Part shown: positions 18,450 to 29,400 of the stretch, in pieces | Position numbering within the stretch: the stretch's first letter is position 1 | Layout: every line of letters begins with the position of its first letter | From: Zygnema cylindricum | Lineage: Eukaryota > Streptophyta > Zygnematophyceae > Zygnematales > Zygnemataceae | Reading direction: 5' to 3' | DNA length: 30,208 bases | Assembly (NCBI GenBank): GCA_037447655.1 | Contig: JBBHKE010002373.1 | Coordinates: forward strand, 1 to 30,208 | Notes under the pieces: model-generated | The model's database searches: none | Told to the model about the DNA's origin: nothing | Seen by the model: the letters and a program-made list of their open reading frames with translations, nothing else | Program-made: the position numbers and the translations under genes

Positions 18450-18600
18450 ATCATCATCATATTGTTATAACTACTCTTATTATTATTAATATTGTTATTA
18501 TTATTGTTTTAGTTATTGTTATTGTTATTGCCATTGTAATTGTAATTGTAATTTTCATTTTTTATTATTGATGCTATTGTTATTATTATTGTTATTAATG
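18450..18600. repeat. ATT/TTG microsatellite
   Basis: Imperfect ATT, ATTGTT and TAATTG repeats, non-coding, between the possible exon at 18306 and the GH30 gene. Confidence 0.85.
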
Positions 18601-18775
18601 TTAAATTACACACTTCAATCCTCCAATCTTCTGCTTCTCTTTTTCGTCACCTTCTGTTTTGCTGACAACCTTTTTTTTTCTCAATCTTGCCGCCTTCTGG
18701 ATCTGACTCTGGATCCTGTCTAACCCCTCCCTCCCCCTCCCTCTCCCTCACCCTCTCTCTGCTTTTTCTCGGCAG

Positions 18776-21106
18776 GTGGGCTCACTTTTTAGGAGGCCGA
18801 CCGGAAGAAGACCAAAAAAAAGTTTTAGATCTTTTATTCGATCCTGAAAATGGGCTAAACCTAAATATCGTTCGATACAATATCGGCGGGTGCCCGCCTT
18901 CTTCGGACAGCCAAAAAAATTCTGAAAACGAAGTCGAAAAAAAACAATTCCGGCCTCCGAAAGGGTTTAAAGCGGTTCCGGGATTCAAATCATCCCATGT
19001 GTCAGATTTTGATTGGTCGGCCGATGAAAACCAACGGAAAATTTTATTAGCTGCCCGAGATCGGGGCGTAAATTTTTTCGAAGCTTTTTCAAATTCTCCT
19101 CCTGATTGGATGACGATAACCGGATCTTGTACTGGAGGATGGAATTTTGGGGCAGAAAATTTAAAAGAAGAAAATTTTGAAGCTTTCGCGGATTATTTAA
19201 CGGAAGTCGTTTTACAATACCGAGAAAAATGGGGCATAAAGTTCGATTTTTTGGAACCTTTTAACGAACCCGACGAGGGATGGTGGGTTATTGGAGGAAG
19301 TCAAGAAGGATGTAATTTTTCGCCGAAAAGTATGGATAAAATTTTACTTCTTGTGGCGAAATTCTTGGCCGAGAAAAATTTAGACACCAAAATTAGTGGA
19401 GTCGATTCGTGGGTCGAAAATACGCCGAAAGTTTTATCGGAATTTTCTCCGGAAACTGTAAATGTTTTGGAAAGGATTAATGTTCACGGATATTATAGTT
19501 TTAAACCGGATTCTGGACATCGAGGAGAACGTCGAAGAAATCTATTTTTTCGAAAAAAAATGTGCGAGTTGTCGGGCAGGTTGGAAAAAAAATTGTGGCA
19601 ATCGGAAGCAGGACCGATGAATCTCGGGAGCCAATCAGAGCTCTCCGTTGCTTTACGGATTGGATTAAATATTATTTTGGATATTAATCAGGTGAGAAAA
19701 TGAATTTTATCAGATAGAATTTGCTCTTTTCTTCTTTTTTTTTCTTTTTCTTTTTACTTTTTTTTTTTAAAACCGAATCGTACAAAAAAAAAAAATGCAC
19801 ATCTTCTAGGAAGATAATGAAACAAATTAAAGCACAATTTTTAGGAGAATGATTAAACAAAATAATGAGCAATTTTTGGAAAAAAATAATCAAATTATCG
19901 AAAGTGCGGCTTCTAAGAAAATAATCCACTGAATCAAAGCGTCTTTTTTGGGGAACATGCTTAGAAAAATCAGAGAATTTTTCAAAAAAAACAATTCAAT
20001 GAATACTTGAATAAATAACTGGATAAATATTTACATAAATAATTAAATTAATTGATGGTATATTGGGGGGGAATTAAATGGGGTATAGATGCATATTACG
20101 GCCTGGGTATATTGGCAAGCTTTGGAAGTTCCGAGCGATAATTTTTGGGGTCTTTTAAAAGGACCTTTTAATTTATCGGGACCTTTCGACGTCGAAATTC
20201 AGAAACAATACTTTATTGTACTCCATTTTAGCAGGTATTTATCGTATCCCAAAACTTAAAAACTGTTTCTGAATGTTTAAAATGAAAAAAGGGATGTTAA
20301 TTTTCATTGTTTAAGAGCAAATTTGCTAGGTTTTACAAATTTTGGGATGTTTTTTAAAAGATTCTGGCATGCTTTTGTGTTTCTTTTGTTTTCTTAGCAA
20401 GTTTTTGAATGTTTTGAATGTTTTTATTGCAACTTTTTAGCAACTTTTTGGCAGTATTGTTACGTTCGTTTTTTACAAAGTTAAAAATAAAAAATGACAA
20501 TAATGAATATTTTTTTCATTTTGAGTAATATGCCAACAGTTATTTGTGTTTGTTTGTTTGTTATTTTGCTCTATTTATTTTTTAACGGGGGCAGCATTTT
20601 TAAACTGTTTTGCATTTAAAAAAAAAAAAAACCAATAATAAGACGATCTCAGGTGAGATCGGTGACGATCTCAATGGTAAATAATCGTTTGATTTGGGGT
20701 TAAAAACTAATTATTATTTTGTGTGTTTATTTTGTTTTGTTTTGTTTTTAACGTCTTTTTTATTAGGTGGATACGTGAAGGTAGTCAAATTTTAAGAATG
20801 CCGATTGCTTTAGATGATCATGTTTTGGCTTCTTACGATCCCAAAAGATTATTACTTTCTGTAATAATAATAAACATTTCTCGAGAAAGAGTTATAAACC
20901 CAAACATCGAGTTTCTCGGTTTCAGTTCCAAAAATTCTCAAGTCGAAATCAAATCTTTTTGTACTTCATCGAATGGAAATTACGATATTTTGGAGTCTAC
21001 ATTTGTCACACTTCCTTGTGCGTTTAAATTGAGTTGTCCGAAAGAATCGATCGTCACTTATGTTTTTGAAGATGTTTTTCCTTTAAAAGATTTTGGAGAT
21101 CTATAA
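18776..21106 (+). CDS. GH30-type glycoside hydrolase (endo-beta-1,6-galactanase-like), N-terminal exon not seen
   Basis: A retaining glycosidase of clan A, probably a secreted cell-wall or arabinogalactan enzyme. Exon 18776-19691 (acceptor GGCAG after a CCCTCCC tract; donor GTGAG) begins WAHFLGGRPEEDQ and contains LNLNIVRYNIGGC, SNSPPDWM, DFLEPFNEP (acid/base Glu codon 19266-19268), GGSQEGCNF and LWQSEAGP (nucleophile Glu codon 19605-19607). Exon 20089-20234 (acceptor TATAG) reads MHITAWVYWQALE, the last barrel strand. Exon 20767-21106 (acceptor TTAG) reads WIREGSQILRMP and the C-terminal beta domain to TAA. Phases are 0 then 2, all consistent. The first base of exon 18776 completes a codon (phase 2), so an upstream exon with the start and the first barrel strand is needed. 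I could not find one with a valid donor between 18366 and 18775. The gene may be broken, or that exon lies farther away. Confidence 0.87.
19808..19985. repeat. 35-bp degenerate tandem repeat in the GH30 intron
   Basis: About five units starting near 19808, 19843, 19878, 19915 and 19950, each like RGAAAATAATNAAACAAANT followed by AAGNGCAATTTTT. Strongly diverged. Intron 19692-20088. Confidence 0.6.
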
Positions 21107-21333
21107 ATGGAAGACATAAGTTGTCGATAATTTGTCGATGATTTGTCGAAAAATGAAATATTGTTGGTGTGTAGATTTTTTTTCTTTACACGATTTTTTT
21201 GTCAATCGATTTTTAAGTTTTTAGTTTTTAATCGTTTCGATTTGGATTTAAAAAAAAACGGGTCGAGTGATCGACATTTTTTTTTTTGGGCATACTTTTA
21301 CGTTTTTTTTACGACACATTAGTCTCGTTTGGT

Positions 21334-21364
<31 letters not shown>

Positions 21365-22025
21365 CCATTTTTTTAAAAAACCACCAAAATGGATAAAAAC
21401 CAGTTTTTTTCCTTTTTTTTGAAAAAAAAAAAAATCACAACAATGTTCTTCATTTTTTTCTTGTCTATGTTTCTGAAATGTTTTCTGGTTTGACTTTGAT
21501 TTTGTCGTAAACAAAACTTGAAATAGCTGTAACCTAAAATTAAAGATTTTGTAATGAAATGGTTTCGACTTTTTTTTTTTTTTTTTAAATTTGCTTACCT
21601 CATTTGTTTTTTTTTCGACTATTGTTACTTATTTAACGAAGTGCTACAACTTAACAAACCCTTATTGGTGTTTTCTTTAATAAATACAACTTTTGTAAAT
21701 GTTTTATGTTTTTTATTTATTTTTTCAATAGCACCTTTCAAACTAAAGAAACAATCAAGCAGATAAAGGTGAATATGAAAAGGAACAAAAGGAAGTAGCA
21801 TTGCAAAAACTGAAAAAACCACATGACTACGGAATAAACAAAAAGGAAAATCAAGGCAAAACCGACGAAAATACGAAAGAATGGCAGGGAAATCGAAAAC
21901 ACCCTAAAACGCAAAACCCCGCAAAAGGGTGTAATTTGGGTTGCCACAAGCCCGTACGCACATTTCCGTACAATAAGTTCTTACCGTAAACTTCGCCGAC
22001 GACACAATTGATCCGTTCTCGCGGA
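21107..22025. other. GH30 3' flank, no gene seen
   Basis: T-rich intergenic DNA with a T29 run at 21336-21364 and A/T homopolymers around 21240-21440. AATAAA at about 21679 could serve as a poly(A) signal but is far from the stop. Reading frames here are low-complexity. Confidence 0.6.
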
Positions 22026-22029
22026 GCAA

Positions 22030-22650
22030 TCATCTTGACCGTCGATGCGAAAGCTAACAAGGATCGAGTAACTATTCATCTCGACCGTCGGTGTGAAAGG
22101 AATCAACGATCGCGTAAGTATTCATCTCGACTGTCGATGCGAAAGAGAGCAACGATCGACTAATTTTTCATCTAGACCGTCGATGTGAAAGCGCGCAGCG
22201 ATCGCGTAACTATTCATCCTGACCGTCGATGTGAAAGCGCGCAACGATCGCGTAACTATTCATCCTGACCGTCGATGTGAAAGAGAAACAACGATCGCAC
22301 AGCTATACATCTCGACCGTCGATTCGAAAGAAAACAACGATCGACTAATTCTTCATCTCGACCGTCGAGGTGAAAGCGAGCAGCGATCGCGTAAACATTC
22401 ATCCTGACCGTCGATGTGAAAAAAAACAACGATCGCGTGATTATTCATCTCGACCGTCGACGCGAAAGCGAGCAGCGATCTTGTAACTATTCATTTTGAC
22501 CGTCGATGTGAAAGAGAAACAACGATCGCGCAACTATTCATCTCGACCGTCGATTCAAAAGAGAAACAACGATCGCGCAACTATTCATCTCGACCGTCGA
22601 TGCGAAAGAGAACGACGATCGCGCAACTATTCATCTCGACCGTCGACAAA
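22030..22650. repeat. 46-bp CpG-rich satellite, 13 units plus a partial one
   Basis: Each unit carries TTCATCTCGACCGTCGATG, then GAAAG, a variable stretch of about 10 bases and ACGATCGCGTAAC. GACCGTCG-type starts run from 22037 to 22638 at a mean of 46.2 bp. Each unit holds the odd palindrome TCGACCGTCGA and the palindrome CGATCG. The variable stretch after GAAAG falls into types (GCGCGCAGC, AGAGAAACA, AAAAAACA). A frame at 22496-22738 is just the repeat translated. Confidence 0.93.
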
Positions 22651-23432
22651 AATGCGGACTTACGGTCCCGACAGTTTCGAGTGTACGAACGAGCGAGCTT
22701 TTGAATGTGACGGCGGGCGCGATGAGTCAAAAATTTAAGTCGAGAACCCTAAAAGTCGAGGTTCACGCATTTACGTGCAGATAAAAAGGATTTTTATCCG
22801 TAGGACGTTGACTTTTTAAGGTAGGGCATAGGACCTTGGCCGCCTATGGCCAAGGTCCGAACTAAGCGCAGGTTCAACATAGAACTCTTAACGTTTATTT
22901 GTTCATTTTAACAGTCTTTGTAGGTCTTTGACAAATTTCATGACATTCCGTACTCTCAATTTGAAGAGCCAGTTTCTATGTATCATTGTATCATCATTCT
23001 TTCGCAATCTTGGTTTTTTCTTTTGCTCATAGTTATTAGTATTGCATATATCTTCGTGTCATTTGCCACATGTATGACAGGGAGGAAAGAAAGGGAGGAA
23101 AGAGGGAGAGAGGGAGGGAAGAAGAGCCTTTTATTCCGTACTACTGAATAATAAATCATAAATAACACATTTGCAAGCATCCATTCCATAGAATTCTTCA
23201 TTGTTAAGACCAATGGATGTTTATTGTAAAATAATCTCAACTCTTTAAAAAAAAAACTTCTTTTTTTCCATACAAATCACTTTTTCTCTTTTATTGAACC
23301 CCTTTCAAAAAAAAAGAGAACCCGAAACCCTAAGAGCTCCCGTCAAAAAAAAACCTTAAACCTTTTAAAACTCCATAACCCTCGAAAACGTAAGACAATA
23401 AACATATAAAACCCTTAAAACCCTCAAAAGAC
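22651..23432. other. Intergenic DNA between the satellite and the PHT1 3' end
   Basis: No gene seen. It includes an 11-bp perfect hairpin at 22831-22858 and a GGGAGG-rich patch at 23080-23122. TTTATT at 23290-23295 is AATAAA on the minus strand, about 140 bases after the PHT1 stop, and could be its poly(A) signal. Confidence 0.6.
22831..22858. other. Perfect 11-bp hairpin
   Basis: GGACCTTGGCC (22831-22841), loop GCCTAT, GGCCAAGGTCC (22848-22858). It stands alone in intergenic DNA; no T-run follows. Function unknown. Confidence 0.75.
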
Positions 23433-26400
23433 TTACACCCGATTTACATTCTCAACACCACCTCCACTCCCTCCTCTCCTCCTCTCCTCTTCTTCCTCCT
23501 CCTCCTCTCTATCCATCAACTCTCCCGACAACTCCTCCAACGATCTCCCTCGAGTCTCCGGTACGAAAAAAGTCGAAAACAAACCTAGCAAATTTGTTAT
23601 CGCTAATATCATTAAAGAATATTGGTACCCGATTCCTTTCGGATATCCGGGATCTAACGGAATCTTCGACGGATTATTCGACTGAGAAGCATATAAAAAC
23701 CCAAAAGTTCCGATAATTGCTCCTAATTTTCCGGAAGCGGCGCAAATCCCGTTACAAGTCGTTCGAAGTCTCGCGGGAAAAAGTTCCGCGGGAATTATAA
23801 AAGTCGTCGCATTTGGACCGAAATTTGCAAAAAAAAAGGTTAAAGCGTAAAGAATTATGAAGGCGAGAGGATTCCCGTCGCAAAATTCTCCGGTTTTCGG
23901 TTTTGGACACTCGTTTCCGCGAAACTTCGGGTAATTCGCGGCCAAAATCGACATAAAAAGAGTCATGAAAAAGAATCCCTGAAAGGGAAAAAATGAAGCT
24001 AAAAATGAGAATGAAGCAAAGAGAAAAATGCAGAAAGAAAGGATAAAAAATCGACAAAAAAAGAGTCACGAAAGGAATCCCTTAGAAGAAAAGAAAGAAA
24101 AATACTAAAGAAAGGATAGAATCGACATAAAAATAGTACTGAAAAAAACCCCTGAAAGCAAAGAAAAAAATAAAAATGGATTGGAGGGGAAAGGAAAAAA
24201 GAAAACTAGAAAAAGAAAAGATAATAGGGGAAATTAAAGGAAATTTAAGGAAATTTGAGGAAACAAATGGAAATGGAATGAAATGGACTGAAACGGAAGG
24301 AAAAGAAAAAGAAAAAACGAAAGTTGGAGAGGGAAAATAAAATTGTATGAAATAGGAAGAAATAAAGAGAAGATTGAAGGAATTTAAAGAAATTTATTAG
24401 GAGATTTAAAGAAATCAAATGGAAACTAAATGTAAATAAAAGGAAATGAAAAGAAATAAAAGAGGAAGAAAGAAAAGAAAGGAAAAAGAAACAAAAATGA
24501 AAGGGAATTAAAGGAATCTAAAGGAAATTAAAGTAAGTTAGCAGAAATCAATGAAAAGAAGGATGGAATTAAAAGGAAAAAAGTGGAAATTAAAAAAATA
24601 AAAACTTCACGAAAGCATTAAAAAAAAAAAAAAAAAATCAAATCAAAGGAAATCAAAGAAGATTAAAAGAATTAATTAAATCAAATAGAAGAAAGTTCCA
24701 TAACTAAAATTCTTTTCCTTTGTTAGTTTAACAATGTAAATTTTCAAGGATGTTCTTTCAATGTTTACTCCAACCAAATATGTAAAACAGATCTTCAAAA
24801 AAACAAAAACGGGTTCAAAGAGGACAAAAAAAAAATCTCCATTATCCCTCCCCTCCCTCCCCTCCCAACCGAAGCTAAAACTCAAAAAAACAAAAGAAGA
24901 GACCTAAATAAGAAAAACCTCATGGTACACAAATGGGTTTCTCACCTGTAACTGAATTAACCACCTTCCAAAATAATCCACAGTAAATACGGTTACCCAA
25001 TATCCCGGAACTGTGGAAAATAGGGCAACCAAAGCCTGCCGAAAAATAAGGGGGGAGAAGAGAGAGAGGAGCAAGGGAGAGGGAGGGAGGGAGAGGGAGA
25101 GGGAGAGGGAGGGTTGGAGGGAGGGAGGGAGGGAGGGAGGGCGAGAGAGAGGAAAATGAAAAAAAAACCCCATTTAGTCCAAAAATCGAAACGGAATATG
25201 TTGCAAAATGTAACGTGACAGTGTGAAATAACAAGGTCCTCCCGCCCCTCTCTTTCCCTCTCTCTCCCTCTCTCCCCTCACCTGTCACACCTCAGAAAAA
25301 ATAAAAAACTTAACCCCTCTTCCCTCCTTCCCCCTCACAAACCACTACTCCCTCCCTCCCTCCCTCCCTCCTCCTTCCTCCCTCCTCCTTCCTCCCTCCT
25401 CCCTCCCTCCCTCCCTCCCTCCTGCTGAGTTAGATTCTTTGATGAGTTCGATTTGGGTTCTCAATAAACTACACCGTGAACCGCTTATAGTGTTAATGTT
25501 TTTTTAGTTACTTACATCTTTTCTCTGTGCACACGTGTCAAATTTTCAATCCGACAGTTCCGATTGAAAGGGAAGGTTCTCATCTTCCTATTGGTGGTCT
25601 TTAATTATGAACCCGACTTGTGTGCACAGAGAAAAGATGTTTGAAGTAACTAAAAAAACATTAACACTATAAGCGGTTCACGGTGTAGCATTCCAGTTTT
25701 CATTATCTGGTTAGCTTTGGTATTTCAGTTTACATTATAGAAGTAATTTTTTTCTTTTGTTTCTTTTGTCACTTCTTACGATCGTAAACCCTAGCATCTG
25801 ACGACAGAGATTTGATCCTTAGTTTCCCACCGCCCAACCACGGATCTCTTTTCTTGGATTCTTTAGGGTTTTTTAGGGTTTTTGAGGGATTTCCACCGTC
25901 CAACCAAGGATCTCTTTTCTTGGATTCTTTAGAGTTTTTTAGGGTTTTTGAGGGATTTCCACCGTCCAACCAAGGATCTCTTTTCTTGAATTTTTTAGGC
26001 TTTTGAGTCAAGTGACCTATCACATTCACTAAAGCTCCCTCGATTCCGTTAAGTTACCTTCGCGACATTCTCCCTCTTATTTAAGTTTCCAGCTTTTTAT
26101 GCAATTTTACTATCAAGTAAAACAAACTGTTTTCTTTACCTTTTGTCTTCATCTATACTTTCTTTCCTACTTTTGTCCGTTACAATGTCTATTGCAGTGG
26201 ATGACATGGCAGCAGATAAAGTAGGAAGGAAAGTAAAAATGAAAAAGACAAAAGAGAGAGCAAAACAAAGTGTTTTGATTGAAGGTATCTGGGTACAAAG
26301 GATTTAGACGGTTAAGTAAAGCAGAGAATGTCACGAATTGACTTCTCAAAGTCTAGAGACCGTAGGTGACCTGAGAGGTGAGAGGTCATCTGACACATAA

Positions 26401-29400
26401 TTCTGAAAGGGCAAGAGACAAGATCTCTAAGTGGGCGGTGGACAGCTTAGGATCCGATCTGTCACTAGATGCTAAGCTGGACGTTTTAGATTAAGCTAAA
26501 GAAACAAAAAAGGAAAACTGACTTAATAACGTAAACTGGAATAAAGAAGCTAACTAAATAACGTAAACTAGAATGCTAGTTTTCGTTATTAAATAAAAAC
26601 AGAGATAACAGAGATAAAAGAAAAGCTTCTAACAAAGGACTAAGTCCAACAATGTCATCTATTGGAATACTCCCTTTCTCCCTCCCTCCCTCCCTTCCCT
26701 CCCACACTCCCTCCCCTCACCTGCGCCCTTGAAATCTTGTACACCTCCTCTATCCCCCCCATGGTGGTGCCACGTGGCAGCCATCCCACAGCCGTAAAAA
26801 TGTCCTTTTGGAACAAATTTTGGCTGTAGTACGCTACATCCAAAAACAGCCAGCTGGCGGCCGTACCTGCACAAACATTTGAAATGTTAAAACCTTGTTT
26901 ATATTAACCTACAAAGAAACAGTTAAAAACAGTTCTACCACATGTTTATACTGTTGATTTTTTCAAGTCATGACAATGGTTTCCTAATCACAAAAAAGTT
27001 AGAGCGACAAAGCATCATTTAAACGTTTAAACCTTCATTTACTCAGTTGCAACCAATTCTTGGAAATGTTTGTTTTTCTTTGTTTTCAATCATAATAATC
27101 CTTTCGCGAAGTATAAAATATCTGCAATTTTTCCTTTTGAAAAAGGACAGAAAAAAACCGGACTGAAGGTTGATTATGTCATAAGTCCTAATTGTTTTAT
27201 TGGTTTTAATCCCAAAATTTGGTTTACTTTCATGTGAGGTCTGTGCTGTACCGTATGTAAGTTTAGAAAATCCGTACTTTCCTCATGTACGGCATAAACA
27301 AAAAAATAGTACAGAAAAACCATAAAAACGACACACAAATCTTAAAAATGTTGAAAGTGTTTGAATGGGCGTTTTATGTTTAAACATTAAACTCTTTCAA
27401 CGGCAAAGCACAACACCGATACCTGCCAGCTGGATCCCATGACGTGACAAAAACTGACGAGAGAATAATCCAAATTGCTGACGTCGACCTGGAGCTGGTG
27501 ATGACGTCAGCGAGAGGTTATTCTTGGGGGGTTCGTCTTTGAGGTCGCGGAGGTCTTTGAGGTCGACTTTGAGGACCTGGAGAGGGAGGGGAGAGGGAGA
27601 GAGGAATGGTTTTGTTCTTGTGAGATGAGGGAAGGAAAAGGAGAGGAGGGGTCAAAAATTAATCAAATCTTGTGGAAAAAATTGTTGAATTTCGTCAAAA
27701 ATCCATCAACTTTTCTCCAAAAACTAACAAATTTGGTCAAAATTCTACCAAACTTTCTCAGTCACCGCCAAATTTTGTTTGGAAAAATTCAAATTCGCCA
27801 AACACCTACCAAATCTTGTTAAAAAAAAAAAAACTAACCTTACAATCGCTGTAATCTCCATTAAAAGCGTGCAACAAAACCCATCGATACTTTCTCAAAA
27901 TCCAACCAAATTTATACAAAACACTATCAAATTTGGTCAAACACCTACCTCACTTTCTCAATGAAACAACCAAACTTCCTCAAAATCTTACCCAATTCTA
28001 CAAGATACCACCAGATTTTATCAAAAGTCTCGGAAAAATAAAAAAAAACACTTACCATCGCCATATCCGCCGCGGCTCTCTCTGCGTTTCCCTCGACTAA
28101 TAGTGTGTATCTCGCGGTTTCGGGCATTCTCATCCTCCAATAAAAAGTGAAAGCCGCGGGAAACGATCCGAGACCTAAAATAATTCTCCACACATAATCG
28201 GCCTCCGGAGGAGTCGATTTACTCGGGTTTTTGTCAAAACCCGATTCGTCGAATGCGGACATAAAAATGGCGGAAACAATAATGGAGACCGTGGCCGCAC
28301 ATAGAATTCCGATACCCTTTGTGATGTAGAGGTTTTTTATACATAAAAGGGTTTGACAAGGGTTTTAAAAGTTGTTTTTTTGTATAAATGGGTTTGGTTG
28401 AAGTTTTGGGAGTTTGTTTTTTTTTTGGTTTGTTGTTGATGGAGGAAAAGGAGTCGAGGTTGAAATCATTGTTGTTGATGTTGTCATCGTCAAAAATGGT
28501 GTTTTGGAGTTTTTTTTTTGGGAGATTGGAACCCGTCCCAAGAAAATAAGTTCACAAAACGATCACGGTTTTTTTCTTTTCTTTTCTTTCTTTTTTTTTT
28601 CATTTGGAAAGTTTGCAAAGTCAGAATATATAAAACATGTTAGAGCTATGCAAATCAGAAATGTTTTTTGTGCGTAGTTATTTGGAATAGGAAAAAAGTG
28701 CTTCCTAAGACAATTTGTTTTATTCTAGAACACTTTTTTCAGATACATGATTCTTCATCTGATTTGAAAAAAAGTCGAGGACTTGAAGAGATTTTGAGAC
28801 ACGTGCAAAAGAATATCCCAATCAGGATATAAATCAAGTCCAAATCATGACCTAAAAAATCCCCTAAAACCTAAACTTAAAAACACAAAAGCATTAAGAA
28901 AAATCAGCAAAGCCTCAAGAAAACCTTACCTGCATGGCAAAAACGGCTCCAATAAATGCCCCTCTTGTTTTCACATTCGCATATTCTGACATAATTGTCG
29001 CTGAAAGGGGATAATCGCCTCCAATTCCAAATCCGAGCCAAAATCGAAAAAAACAAAGAGTTGTCATTACTGCTTTTGGAGAATGTCCAAAAGAAAGCGC
29101 AGAACAAATCGAACACGTCACCATTAAAATCAGTGTGATTCCATATGTTGCTTTTCGACCAAATCTGTCGCCAAGCCATCCAAAATAAAGCTGCATTTTC
29201 CGAATTTATCAAAGTTTAGGAAACGGGAGAGGGGACAAGCGGAATGTTAAGAAAATTGCCTGCTCTTTGATGTTTATATAAGTGTCCAATTTCTAAACAT
29301 GTCCAATTTCTCATGTGCAATCTCAATTGACCAATGTCAAGTATCCAATGTTTAAGGTCCAAGACCCAATAATTAATGTCCGATGTCCAGTGCCAAGAAC

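Larger units (their letters stand above)
25429..26632. mobile_element. Foldback (long terminal inverted repeat) element in a PHT1 intron
   Basis: The left arm (about 25429-26180, excluding the inserted MITE) matches the reverse complement of the right arm (about 26215-26632) along its whole length, with divergence. Examples: GCATTCCAGTTTTCATTAT versus GCATTCTAGTTTACGTTAT; TAGCATCTGACGACAGA versus TAGCATCTAGTGACAGA; TTTGTCTTCATCTATACTTT versus TTTGTCTTTTTCATTTTTAC. The loop is about 35-40 bp with no coding capacity. Outer ends are uncertain (GTTAGA/TCTAAC at about 25429 and 26632), and I see no target duplication. It may be a non-autonomous MULE-type or foldback element. Confidence 0.75.

Noticed and set aside
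18306-18776. Joining exon 18306-18365 directly to the GH30 exon
   Set aside because: The phases do not match (1 versus 2); the join would shift the GH30 frame into an early stop.
22030-22650. CRISPR-like array (46-bp period with variable middle)
   Set aside because: The variable parts are only about 10 bases, recur between units, and the host is a plant; it is a satellite.
25827-26005. Telomere-like TTTAGGG words
   Set aside because: Only scattered words inside a 66-bp unit; no regular heptamer run.
25769-26029. Minus-strand repeat protein ([10 protein letters not shown] units)
   Set aside because: A translation of the 66-bp repeat, whose length is a multiple of three so any frame stays open; it lies inside a foldback element in an intron.
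28414-28677. 87-codon plus-strand open frame
   Set aside because: Val/Phe-rich low-complexity sequence inside a PHT1 intron on the opposite strand.
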